Assembly (NCBI GenBank): GCA_001789805.1
Contig: MGAR01000015.1
Coordinates: forward strand, 1-50,015
Length of the DNA stretch: 50,015 nt
Direction of reading: 5' to 3'
Source of the DNA: Candidatus Roizmanbacteria bacterium RIFCSPLOWO2_01_FULL_41_22
Lineage (GTDB): Bacteria; Patescibacteriota; Microgenomatia; UBA1406; GWC2-37-13
The first letter of the stretch is position 1. Every line of letters begins with the position of its first letter. The notes under the pieces are model-generated. The model had not been told where the DNA came from. It did no database searches and saw nothing but the letters and a program-made list of their open reading frames with translations. Shown one piece after another: positions 33,534 through 40,677 of the stretch. Made by a program: the position numbers and the translations under genes.

Positions 33534-34109
33534 TCACTCGAGTATTTTAAGAAAGGTTTCCACTCCAAAAGCCCAACTGCCGTTTGAACCTGGTGTATAT
33601 TTTCTCATAATCTCATCAGCGCTAATTAAACCGCGATCAATATAATTCTCTTTTAGTCCTTTAGACACAGTCTCAATAGCTTCTTCATAGGAGGAAAATC
33701 TGGTTACGTTTGCGCCGTATATCCCCCATCCCCAGCAGTTATACGAGTTGTTAGGAATCACCCGGCAGGCGTTGGATTCCTGCATGGAGATAGCTGGGAC
33801 CAGTTTAAAATCAAGGTTGTATTTGTCTGCTGATGCCACAATAAAGTCGGCATGGTCGTATAACGGCGAGTTATGTTGGCGAAAAAAGCTCTTTAGGGTA
33901 GCTACTCGTATATCGCTATTTAGACTATCACTGCTGACTCCAAGTACTGATGACGGTGTCTTGATTGACTCAAGAGTCCTAATTTCCTCAAGAATCACTA
34001 GTATTTTAGTGTTTTTTAAGGAGTACCGGTAGGCCTTGACACTAATATAGACATTAATCAGAAGAATAGTAAAAAAAATTAGTGAAAACTTAGTTGTCTT
34101 TAAAAACAT
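33534..34109 (-). CDS. Membrane-anchored lysozyme-like protein, paralogue of the gene at 31432
   Basis: 191 residues. N-terminal hydrophobic anchor (residues 8-28), then LKSFFRQHNSPLYDHADFIVASADKYNLDFKLVPAISMQESNACRV, matching LAKYNSPLLNSADTFVDVCLKYNLNCYLLPAISGVESTYGRF of the paralogue: the catalytic-type Glu is retained (QESN). NCWGWG and YEEAIETVSKGLKENYIDRGLI follow. Likely a peptidoglycan-acting or binding enzyme on the outer face of the membrane. Its stop touches that of the convergent gene at 33533. Promoter TTGACA (34143-34148), 18 nt, TATAGT lies just upstream of the ATG. Confidence 0.65.
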   Translation of the reverse strand: MFLKTTKFSLIFFTILLINVYISVKAYRYSLKNTKILVILEEIRTLESIKTPSSVLGVSSDSLNSDIRVATLKSFFRQHNSPLYDHADFIVASADKYNLDFKLVPAISMQESNACRVIPNNSYNCWGWGIYGANVTRFSSYEEAIETVSKGLKENYIDRGLISADEIMRKYTPGSNGSWAFGVETFLKILE

Positions 34110-34144
34110 ATGTTTTTGACTATATAAACTTTATACGATAGCTG

Positions 34145-34699
34145 TCAATGTTTGAGGCGGTAATAATAAGTATTAAATTTCTTACCGACTATTCTTTTAA
34201 TCAGATGCTTTTGCAGGTACAGTATCTGAAAGCCATGTGATATGATAAGAGCGTCATTTTTAGTTTCAGTTAATAACTTCGATTTTAATTGGCTAATGAG
34301 ATTGGGAAACAAAAAAATATATATGACGTCGGCTTGCGAGAAATTAGCGCGAACTATGTCCTGGACAAAAAATTTCATATTCTTCGTTTGTTGTAACCAA
34401 CTACGTATTCGGGCTAAAATAATCACAATAGGGTTAATATCAATGCCGCAGCCGATCACCCCATAAAAGCTGGCGGCCTTTCTTAACACGCGTCCGTCAC
34501 CGCAACCAAGCTCCAACAGATACTGTCCAGGTTTTAAGTTAGCCTGTTTAAGAATCTCATTTAGATCCTGTTTTTTGGTAGCCACATACGGCGCCCCTTT
34601 GAAAAATGATAGTATCAGGCCCAAAAAATAGACAACTACGCAAAGTAATATAACAGCCTCAATCATTAAAAAACCGATATGAAATAGGCTTGATTCCAT
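34145..34699 (-). CDS. Membrane-anchored SAM methyltransferase, FAM173/ATPSc-KMT-like
   Basis: 184 residues. One N-terminal membrane helix (about 10-33), then GAPYVATKKQDLNEIL, SAM motif I LLELGCGDGRVL near residue 65, GCGIDINPIVIILARIRSW and VIYIFLFPNLISQLKSKL. The PYV(A/P)-GSGDGR-NP layout and helix match the FAM173 protein-lysine methyltransferases, one of which methylates ATP synthase subunit c in mitochondria. The substrate here is unknown. It lies downstream of the convergent lysozyme-like gene's promoter on the same strand and is followed by that gene. Confidence 0.7.
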   Translation of the reverse strand: MESSLFHIGFLMIEAVILLCVVVYFLGLILSFFKGAPYVATKKQDLNEILKQANLKPGQYLLELGCGDGRVLRKAASFYGVIGCGIDINPIVIILARIRSWLQQTKNMKFFVQDIVRANFSQADVIYIFLFPNLISQLKSKLLTETKNDALIISHGFQILYLQKHLIKRIVGKKFNTYYYRLKH

Positions 34700-34813
34700 G
34701 ATAAAATAGTATATAACGTTCTAACTTAGCTTTGTTGTTGAGTTTATTAATTTTTAAGGTATTTTTCGCATATTTAGCTCCTGTAGCTTAACTGGATAGA
34801 GTACGTGGCTCCT

Positions 34814-34926
34814 GCCCGCTATGACTAAGCGTCCGTAGCTTAACTGGATAGAGCAGATGGCTTCGGACCATCAGGTTGCGGGTTCGAGTCCTGCCGGACG
34901 CACAGAAAGCGATGGCAGGCGGGTCT
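34814..34926 (+). other. 113-nt insert (intron-like) in tRNA-Arg(CCU) carrying a complete tRNA
   Basis: Left arm 34814-34828, inner tRNA 34829-34902, right arm 34903-34926. The arms can pair: GCCCGC (34814-34819) with GCGGGT (34919-34924), directly under the anticodon loop, or alternatively CCTGCC (34811-34816) with GGCAGG (34914-34919). It is much too short, and lacks the conserved core, for a group I intron, although from memory group I introns do occupy the same anticodon-loop position of tRNA-Arg(CCU) in some proteobacteria. Confidence 0.75.
34829..34902 (+). tRNA. Inner tRNA-Arg(TCG), nested within tRNA-Arg(CCU)
   Basis: Acceptor GCGTCCG / CGGACGC, D-arm GCTTAACTGGATAGAGC, anticodon stem GATGG / CCATC with loop CTTCGGA (anticodon TCG), T-arm GCGGGTTCGAGTCCTGC, discriminator A; no encoded CCA. 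Canonical in every arm. The D-arm is nearly identical to that of the outer tRNA, so the two are paralogues. Confidence 0.95.
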
Positions 34927-34982
34927 GACCATGTGGTGGGGGTTCGATTCCCTCCAGGAGCACAAAAAAAGAAGCGTAATAA

Positions 34983-35055
34983 GGGTCTGTAGCTCAACTG
35001 GCAGAGCAGTAGCCTCTTAAGCTATTGGTTGAGGGTTCGAGTCCCTCCAGACTCA
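34983..35055 (+). tRNA. tRNA-Lys(CTT)
   Basis: Acceptor GGGTCTG / CAGACTC (one G-U), D-arm GCTCAACTGGCAGAGC, anticodon loop CTCTTAA, T-arm GAGGGTTCGAGTCCCTC, discriminator A, CCA not encoded. It lies 20 nt downstream of the nested tRNA-Arg pair and is probably co-transcribed. Confidence 0.95.
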
Positions 35056-35124
35056 CTAAAACTCAAATTTAAGGCCAAAGATTGTTTCTCCTTCAAAATG
35101 AGGCTAAAATGGCTACTTTAGAGG

Positions 35125-35159
35125 TTGATATATGGCCTATAGTATGATATACTATAGGC
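35125..35159 (+). promoter_or_regulatory. Promoter overlapped by a perfect palindrome, VanW-like gene
   Basis: TTGATA (35125-35130), 17 nt, TATACT (35148-35153), six bases, ATG 35160. The stretch 35135-35159 is an 11-bp perfect inverted repeat (GCCTATAGTAT, GAT, ATACTATAGGC) covering the -10 and ending at the base before the start codon, as a repressor operator or a second, divergent -10 would. Confidence 0.7.
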
Positions 35160-35825
35160 ATGAAAAAGATCATATTTACCGCCCTTATTATCGTTGTCGT
35201 GGCCGTAGTGATAATCTTATCCTGGCCGACCCCTACACCTCAAAAAAGTACCAATCAACTGCTTTCTCAAGTAAGTTATTCTCTGACCAATAGGTATGAC
35301 GATCCATCTGTCAACCAAGTGTTTGTCGATAATATTCTTTTGACTTTAGCTTATATGAGTGGAAAAATAAATCGTGGCGACCCGATAGTCTGGAACGCTG
35401 TAAAGTCAGCTGGTGTTACTGAGCTAGTACTTAAACCTGGTCAAACTTTTGCTTTTCACGACAGTGTTTTAGCCAAGTACCAGGGTAAAATAGCTTCTAC
35501 TACCAACGCTCATTTTATCTCTAGTGAAGGTTTTAAATCCGACGGCTGGTTAGTGGGTGACGGCGTCTGCCATCTGGCGTCTTTTATGTATGTTGTTTCC
35601 AAAGAAGCAGGACTAAAAACAGAAGCTCCAACCAAGCACGATTTTGCAACTATTGCTGAGGTGCCCAAAAGTCATGGCGTATCGATTTTCTATTCACCGG
35701 TTAATCAGACATCTAGTAATCTGCAGAACCTGTATATCACCAACACCTACAGCCATCCAGTAGCTTTTATTTTTTACCACAAAAATGACTCCTTAAATAT
35801 CAAGGTGGAAAAAAAATACAACTAA
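35160..35825 (+). CDS. VanW-like secreted/membrane-anchored protein
   Basis: 221 residues. N-terminal membrane anchor (residues 4-22), then a linker and a VanW-type domain: VLKPGQTFAFHDSV near residue 95, WLVGDGVCHLASFMYVVSKEAGLKTEAPTKHDF near 140-172, and a beta-rich end with LYITNTYSHPVAF. The classical GGGVCQ(V/L)ST of VanW is GDGVCHLAS here, so the Cys is kept. VanW proteins occur with cell-wall genes, but their activity is not established. First gene of an apparent operon with an L,D-transpeptidase and a membrane-anchored protein. Confidence 0.78.
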   Translation: MKKIIFTALIIVVVAVVIILSWPTPTPQKSTNQLLSQVSYSLTNRYDDPSVNQVFVDNILLTLAYMSGKINRGDPIVWNAVKSAGVTELVLKPGQTFAFHDSVLAKYQGKIASTTNAHFISSEGFKSDGWLVGDGVCHLASFMYVVSKEAGLKTEAPTKHDFATIAEVPKSHGVSIFYSPVNQTSSNLQNLYITNTYSHPVAFIFYHKNDSLNIKVEKKYN

Positions 35826-35829
35826 CTTC

Positions 35830-35858
35830 TTTACACGTCATTGTTTTTGTATTATTCT
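35830..35858 (+). promoter_or_regulatory. Promoter of the L,D-transpeptidase gene (leaderless geometry)
   Basis: TTTACA (35830-35835), 17 nt, TATTCT (35853-35858), six bases, GTG at 35865. It decides for the GTG start over the upstream TTG at 35841. Confidence 0.5.
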
Positions 35859-35864
35859 GAATAT

Positions 35865-36572
35865 GTGAAAAAGAAAAGACGGCATAGTAACCTAATTATT
35901 CGTTATTTAATAGTAATTTTTACCGTTTCCTTGCTTGCTGCTATAGTTTATCCGACCATTATCAGTCTCAAACATCCTCGTTGTGCTAATAGTCGAAGTT
36001 GTCAGGAAAGCCTCAAATTCGCGGTAAAAAAAGATGCGATCGCTATCTTCAATAACCAACGGTTAGCAGCACCAAACATTGCTTTAACTGAAAAAGATAC
36101 CCGACCAGTAGTTTTAGGGACAGATACCAATGACGAGGAAAAACATATCTATGTTGATCTGACAAGCCAGACATTATATGCTTTTGAAGGTAAGGAGTTG
36201 TTTATGCAAACACTAATTTCGTCAGGTAAATGGTTTCCAACACCAACCGGAGATTTTACGATTTGGGTTAAATTACGCTCTACCCGGATGAGTGGAGGGA
36301 CAGGTGATGATTATTATAATCTTCCCAATGTTCCATATGTAATGTTTTTTTATAATCAAGAAGTGTCTAAAAGCACTGGTTTTAGTCTCCATGGCACATA
36401 TTGGCACAATAACTTCGGCCATCCGATGAGTCATGGCTGTGTGAATATGAAAACCTCTGACGTAGCCAAGCTTTATGACTGGGCCAATCCGGTTTCTGAT
36501 GGCCTCACTACATATAGTAGTGATAAAAATCTAGGTACCAAAGTGACAATTTACGGTGAAGCGCCATTATGA
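35865..36572 (+). CDS. L,D-transpeptidase (YkuD family)
   Basis: 235 residues from GTG 35865; a TTG at 35841 in the same frame is less likely. Basic tail (KKKRRH), one membrane helix (about 14-32), then the YkuD domain: HIYVDLTSQTLYAFEGKELF, SSGKWFPTPTGDFTIW, and the catalytic motif HG...GHPMSHGCVNM with the nucleophile Cys near residue 190. It makes 3-3 peptidoglycan cross-links or attaches proteins to the wall. Its end overlaps the next gene by ATGA, so translation is coupled. With VanW and the class A PBP it makes up the wall-building set in this window. Confidence 0.9.
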   Translation: MKKKRRHSNLIIRYLIVIFTVSLLAAIVYPTIISLKHPRCANSRSCQESLKFAVKKDAIAIFNNQRLAAPNIALTEKDTRPVVLGTDTNDEEKHIYVDLTSQTLYAFEGKELFMQTLISSGKWFPTPTGDFTIWVKLRSTRMSGGTGDDYYNLPNVPYVMFFYNQEVSKSTGFSLHGTYWHNNFGHPMSHGCVNMKTSDVAKLYDWANPVSDGLTTYSSDKNLGTKVTIYGEAPL

Positions 36573-37207
36573 TAAAATCAAACTCCCTCGGTAGATTGCT
36601 AATTTTGATAATAATCGCGGCTAGTGCTTTGTTATTAGCGATAAGACAATTTTCCTTTACCGCTGACCGTTCATTTTCTTCTCAAGCCTTAGCCGATTTT
36701 GAAACCCCTACGCCCAGCCCCACTCCCTTTTCAACTAAACTGGATACTAAAATGGATTCTCCTGACGGCAAACTCACTCTAACTATGAAACAGGTCAAGT
36801 TTGAAAACTCGATTGACTATGCTTTTTATGTCACTGGAGAAGGAATTGATCAGCCGCGACTGATATTTAGCAAAATCCTACCAGATGGTGTTGAACTAAC
36901 CATTCCTTATAACACCTGGTCCCCGGATAACGCCTATGTTTTTATAAAAGAAAAAACGCTAACCGGTGATAATTATTTAGTTTTTTCGACTTCTGAGCAG
37001 CCACTTCCTAATAATCTATCATTAATTAATGTTAGCGCTCTATTTCAAGAAAAAATTGATCAGTATATTTTGGAGGAAATTACTGGTTGGGCTGGCCCAA
37101 CTTTGCTAATTGTTAACGTCAACGCGTTAACTGTCTCACTCGCGCCATCTTTTTGGTTTGAAGTACCAAGTCAGACGTTTATTCCCCTGTCTATCCGCTT
37201 TAATTAA
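36569..37207 (+). CDS. Membrane-anchored extracytoplasmic protein of unknown function
   Basis: 212 residues. N-terminal membrane helix (about 9-26), a Pro/Thr/Ser linker (FETPTPSPTPFST), then a beta-rich domain with SPDGKLTLTMKQ and WSPDNAYVFIKEK, which look like two blades of a propeller-type or PD40-like repeat. It overlaps the L,D-transpeptidase stop by ATGA, which ties it to the wall operon. I do not recognise a named family. Confidence 0.65.
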   Translation: MIKSNSLGRLLILIIIAASALLLAIRQFSFTADRSFSSQALADFETPTPSPTPFSTKLDTKMDSPDGKLTLTMKQVKFENSIDYAFYVTGEGIDQPRLIFSKILPDGVELTIPYNTWSPDNAYVFIKEKTLTGDNYLVFSTSEQPLPNNLSLINVSALFQEKIDQYILEEITGWAGPTLLIVNVNALTVSLAPSFWFEVPSQTFIPLSIRFN

Positions 37208-37272
37208 AATTTCTATACTAATACTGTACTGGTAAAAGTACTAAAAATGGCGTAAAATATTGCTATTTTTCT

Positions 37273-39042
37273 ATGACTAATATTTGGAAAATTATCAAGA
37301 TCGCCAAGCCGCTTTATAAATTACTAATGGTTATTGCTGTCTTGATTGTTTTTTCGGCTTTACTGGATCTTGTCACTCCGTTTTTCTCCAAGCTGATCGT
37401 TGATGTGATAACCTCAAAAATCAGCGGACAAGAAGCGACACTTGACCGGCTATATTTCCTAATTGCTTTGGCATTTTTGCTCAATTTTTTGGGAGTGATT
37501 GTGACTGCGGTTACCGAGAGGCTGGGTGATCATTTGGCCGGAAATCTAAGACGATACCTCACTGAGCAATTTTATGAAAAAGTCCTCACCTTGCCTCAAT
37601 CTTATTTTGATTCGGAAATTTCCGGTAAGATCGTCAATCAGCTAAATCGAGGTATTACAACAGTCTATAACTTCGTAAATACCGCCACCAACTTTCTTTT
37701 GCCCACTTTTTTACAAGCCATTTTTACAATCGTATTTATGGCTTTCTTCAACAAATGGGTAGCTTTTTTTACTTTTCTTTTATTTCCGATTTATATCGCT
37801 CTAAGCTATTACTCCACCAAGAAATGGGGCCAAGAAGAGATCAAGAAAAACAAGATTGAAGACGTCTCACGTGGCCGAATCCAGGAGGTTATCGCCAACA
37901 TTAAACTGGTTAAAAGCTTCAATAACCAGCAAAATGAGTTTGATCTAATCTCACAGAGTATGATAAAAAGTAATCAGATATACGCAAGACAAAGCAACGC
38001 TTACCATTTGTTTGATTTTTTTCGAAACCTTAGTCTGAACATAATTCTGGTCATTATTAACCTCATTGTTTTTTTAAATACCTATCAGGGTAAACTTGGT
38101 TTGGGAGATATGGTACTGATTATTCAGCTTCTGGCTCAGGTACGACGCCCGTTATTTGCGATGTCTTTTATTCTAACTAATATTCAAAACGCCGAAAGCG
38201 GTTCTAAAGAGTTTTTTGAGATTATGGCCTTAACTTCTAGCGAATTTTACAAAAATCAAAAAAGCTTAGAAAAAATAGTTAATCCAGCAATTAGCTTTAA
38301 AAATGTCTCATTCCAATACGAATCTTCTTCAATGCCTGTTTTACAAGATGTCAGTTTTGATATAAAAACACGGGAAAAAGTGGCCTTGGTTGGCCATAGT
38401 GGCGTTGGAAAAACCACGATCATCAATTTGATATTAAAGTTTTATCAACCCCTAAGTGGCCAGATATTTCTTAATGGTCAAAGCTATCATAAGCTAAATC
38501 ATCTCTATATTCGTCAAAATATCGCTTTGGTTTTTCAGGAAAGCGAGCTATTTTCCACTACTGTTCGTGAAAATGTTGCCTATGGAACAAAAGCGGCCCA
38601 AGATTGGATCGTTCATTCTCTTAAACTGGCAAACGCCTATGATTTTGTGATGAAATTGCCTCAAAAACTTGATTCTCAAGTTGGTGAGCGTGGAGTCAAA
38701 TTATCCGGAGGACAAAAACAACGAATTCAAATAGCCCGCGCAATTTTAAAAGACTCCCCTATTCTTATTCTTGATGAGGCGACAAGCAGTTTGGATTCAA
38801 AATCAGAAAGAGAGGTGCAAATTGGCCTTGAAAATTTAATGAAAGATCGTTTAGTAATCATTATTGCTCATCGCTTTTCCACTATCCAAAATGTCAATAA
38901 AATACTGGTAGTTGATGATGGACACATTGTAGATTCTGGTACTCCCCAGTCTCTTTCCATGCGTCCAGGGTTGTACCGTGATCTTTTAGACTACCAAATA
39001 GAGGGCAATAAAAAACTACTTGAGAAATTTGAGATTTATTGA
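37273..39042 (+). CDS. ABC transporter, fused permease and ATPase (MsbA/LmrA-like)
   Basis: 589 residues. Membrane domain of six helices (about 15-300), then the nucleotide-binding domain: Walker A GHSGVGKTT near residue 374, Q-loop VFQESELF, signature LSGGQKQ near 477, Walker B ILILDEATSSLDS near 496, H-loop IIAHRFS. Type IV exporter half-transporter that works as a homodimer; the substrate may be a lipid, peptide or drug and cannot be read from sequence. It is monocistronic, between the wall operon and the convergent cupredoxin gene, whose stop lies 3 bp away. Confidence 0.92.
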   Translation: MTNIWKIIKIAKPLYKLLMVIAVLIVFSALLDLVTPFFSKLIVDVITSKISGQEATLDRLYFLIALAFLLNFLGVIVTAVTERLGDHLAGNLRRYLTEQFYEKVLTLPQSYFDSEISGKIVNQLNRGITTVYNFVNTATNFLLPTFLQAIFTIVFMAFFNKWVAFFTFLLFPIYIALSYYSTKKWGQEEIKKNKIEDVSRGRIQEVIANIKLVKSFNNQQNEFDLISQSMIKSNQIYARQSNAYHLFDFFRNLSLNIILVIINLIVFLNTYQGKLGLGDMVLIIQLLAQVRRPLFAMSFILTNIQNAESGSKEFFEIMALTSSEFYKNQKSLEKIVNPAISFKNVSFQYESSSMPVLQDVSFDIKTREKVALVGHSGVGKTTIINLILKFYQPLSGQIFLNGQSYHKLNHLYIRQNIALVFQESELFSTTVRENVAYGTKAAQDWIVHSLKLANAYDFVMKLPQKLDSQVGERGVKLSGGQKQRIQIARAILKDSPILILDEATSSLDSKSEREVQIGLENLMKDRLVIIIAHRFSTIQNVNKILVVDDGHIVDSGTPQSLSMRPGLYRDLLDYQIEGNKKLLEKFEIY

Positions 39043-39044
39043 AT

Positions 39045-39536
39045 CTACTTTACAATCAGCTTTCCCACCATTCCCATCTGCCGATGATTGCCAACGCTGC
39101 AGTAATATTCAAAAGTGCCCATCTTATCTGCCACAAACTGAACTGTGTCAGATTCACCGGCGTTGGTTTTTTTTGTTGCGACGTTAAATTCGTCAATCAC
39201 CAGGTCATGAGTCCCTTCGGTGTTTGTAAAAATAATTTTGACTGTATCGCCTTTTTGGACAGTAATGTTTTTAGGATCAAACCAAAACATACCACCTCTG
39301 ATTGTAAATTCTTTTGCAGCGTTTATATTAGGACTTGTCTCTGATTTTGCTTCGGTTTTAGTTTGTACTACTGTAGTTATATTAGTTGTAGGTTTATTCG
39401 TTGAACTTGTTTGATTTAGTATTTTATTTCCGAAGTTTGAATAAAGATAAAATCCGGCTGCAGCCAATATCAATACCGCAACAACAATCATAAGCGGTGA
39501 ATTTTGGGATTTAGTTGTTTCTGTTTGTTCATCCAT
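39045..39536 (-). CDS. Membrane-anchored cupredoxin (plastocyanin-like)
   Basis: 163 residues. Membrane anchor (about 14-34), a long Thr/Ser/Lys linker (to about 75), then a cupredoxin domain: FWFDPKNITVQKGDTVKIIFTNTEGTHDLVIDEF with the first His ligand, and YYCSVGNHRQMGM with Cys, His and Met. All four type-1 copper ligands are present, so it should bind copper and carry electrons or handle copper at the cell surface. No oxidase or copper-transport genes are adjacent, so its partner is unknown. Confidence 0.85.
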   Translation of the reverse strand: MDEQTETTKSQNSPLMIVVAVLILAAAGFYLYSNFGNKILNQTSSTNKPTTNITTVVQTKTEAKSETSPNINAAKEFTIRGGMFWFDPKNITVQKGDTVKIIFTNTEGTHDLVIDEFNVATKKTNAGESDTVQFVADKMGTFEYYCSVGNHRQMGMVGKLIVK

Positions 39537-39612
39537 ACTAGTACTGAAATATTAATAGTTGAATAATAAATTATTTAGACATACTTTACAAGTAAGAATT
39601 CTGCAAGAAATA

Positions 39613-39637
39613 AAATCACGAGCTTTAGCAGTGATTT
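39613..39637 (-). terminator. Weak terminator overlapping the dus stop codon
   Basis: AAATCAC (39613-39619) and GTGATTT (39631-39637) form a 7-bp stem with the dus stop codon in the loop; on the minus strand TTTTATTT follows. Confidence 0.5.
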
Positions 39638-40671
39638 AGCATTTCTGAAATAATCACATTGACTTCTACCATGTTTTTGACACGCATTAAGCGAGCGCGA
39701 TATTTGGCAGCTCCCTTTAAATATTTACAGTACCAACTTAAATGTTTTCTTAAAGACAAGAAATGCCCATCTGGCAACATTTTGGTGAACACTTGACAGT
39801 GTTCAACCGCCACCTCCAGCCTCTGACGGTAACTTGGCGTCTTATCTTGAAAAACCCAGGGATTGCCGCAGGAAGCCCGACCGATTAAAACGCCTCCCAA
39901 TTTATATTTGCTAATTTTGACTTTTGCTTCGTCTATGTTTTTGATGTCACCATTACCAAGTAAAATAATTGAAGCGCCTCGGGTAAGCGTTGCAGCGCGG
40001 CCAATCTCTTCCCAGTCGGCTTTGCCGTGATACAGCTGCTGCAAAGTGCGGCCGTGAAGGGTTATCACTGCCGGTTGAGCTTCAACTAAATGATTAATCC
40101 ACGGTAAAGTAACCACTTTATCATAGCCGATTCTTGTTTTAATTGAAACCGGAAGAAGCCGTCTTTTTATTGATAAACGATATTTTTTTTGAATAAAGGA
40201 GATAAAATCGGTTGTTTTTGCAGAAATCTTCAGATTGGCAATTTTTCGTCCTTCAGACCAATCTTTAAAACCTTTTTTAGCCCATTTAACGATTTCTTTA
40301 GCTCTAATTGGCTCCAATATCAAAGCAGCTCCGGCACCTTTCTTGGTTACACTTCTATCCGGACAGCCCATGTTGATATCCAGCCCGTCATATCCAAGTT
40401 CAGCTACTATCATCGCGCAGTTGTAAAAGTCCTTTGGATTTGATCCGAAAAGCTGAGCTATGGTGGGTGTCTTGGTTTTATGGTGAATGAAGGCAGATAA
40501 AAGCGGGGTAATACCTCTATTGATGCCTTCAACAGAGACAAACTCAGTAAAAAGTACTGAAGGATGGCCGTATTTATCAGTGATATAGCGAAAAGCGGCA
40601 TCAGATATGCCGTCCATTGGCGCCTGGCCAATAATTGGTTTCTTGATACTTTTCCAGAGATCCGTTTCCAT
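39625..40671 (-). CDS. dus: tRNA-dihydrouridine synthase
   Basis: 348 residues. FMN-barrel protein with the N-terminal IGQAPMDGISDAAFRYI, LFTEFVSVEGI, AQLFGSNPKDF, GLDINMGCPDRSVTKKGAGAALI with the catalytic Cys (MGCP), VSIKTRIGYD, LHGRTLQQLYHGKADWEEIG and LLGNGDIKN/VLIGRASCGNPW. It reduces uridines in the tRNA D-loop. The tail is normal length. It starts 7 bp from the end of the upstream membrane protein gene on the same strand. Confidence 0.95.
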   Translation of the reverse strand: METDLWKSIKKPIIGQAPMDGISDAAFRYITDKYGHPSVLFTEFVSVEGINRGITPLLSAFIHHKTKTPTIAQLFGSNPKDFYNCAMIVAELGYDGLDINMGCPDRSVTKKGAGAALILEPIRAKEIVKWAKKGFKDWSEGRKIANLKISAKTTDFISFIQKKYRLSIKRRLLPVSIKTRIGYDKVVTLPWINHLVEAQPAVITLHGRTLQQLYHGKADWEEIGRAATLTRGASIILLGNGDIKNIDEAKVKISKYKLGGVLIGRASCGNPWVFQDKTPSYRQRLEVAVEHCQVFTKMLPDGHFLSLRKHLSWYCKYLKGAAKYRARLMRVKNMVEVNVIISEMLNHC

Positions 40672-40677
40672 ATGAAG

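Larger units (their letters stand above)
34777..34962 (+). tRNA. Split outer tRNA-Arg(CCU), interrupted in the anticodon loop by another tRNA
   Basis: 5' half 34777-34813 and 3' half 34927-34962. Joined, they give exactly 73 nt: acceptor GCTCCTG / CAGGAGC, D-arm GCTTAACTGGATAGAGT, anticodon stem CGTGG / CCATG, loop CTCCTGA, T-arm GGGGGTTCGATTCCCTC, discriminator A. All stems pair. The splice point is ambiguous within CT/CTG; all positions giving a 7-nt loop restore CCT except one that gives TCT, both Arg. G37 is unusual for an AGG-reading tRNA, where t6A37 is expected. CCA is not encoded. It may be a functional intron-containing gene or a recently broken one. Confidence 0.8.

Noticed and set aside
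34814-34926. Group I intron interpretation of the tRNA insert
   Set aside because: At 113 nt, 74 of them a tRNA, there is no space for P3-P9, and no guide sequence or P7 motif is visible.
34788-34997. 69-residue minus-strand ORF across the tRNA cluster
   Set aside because: It is the antisense translation of tRNA genes (typical GNRTP and SGRTRTRN strings), a known artefact.
35841-35864. TTG start for the L,D-transpeptidase
   Set aside because: It falls within the spacer between the predicted -35 and -10; the GTG at 35865 lies six bases after the -10.
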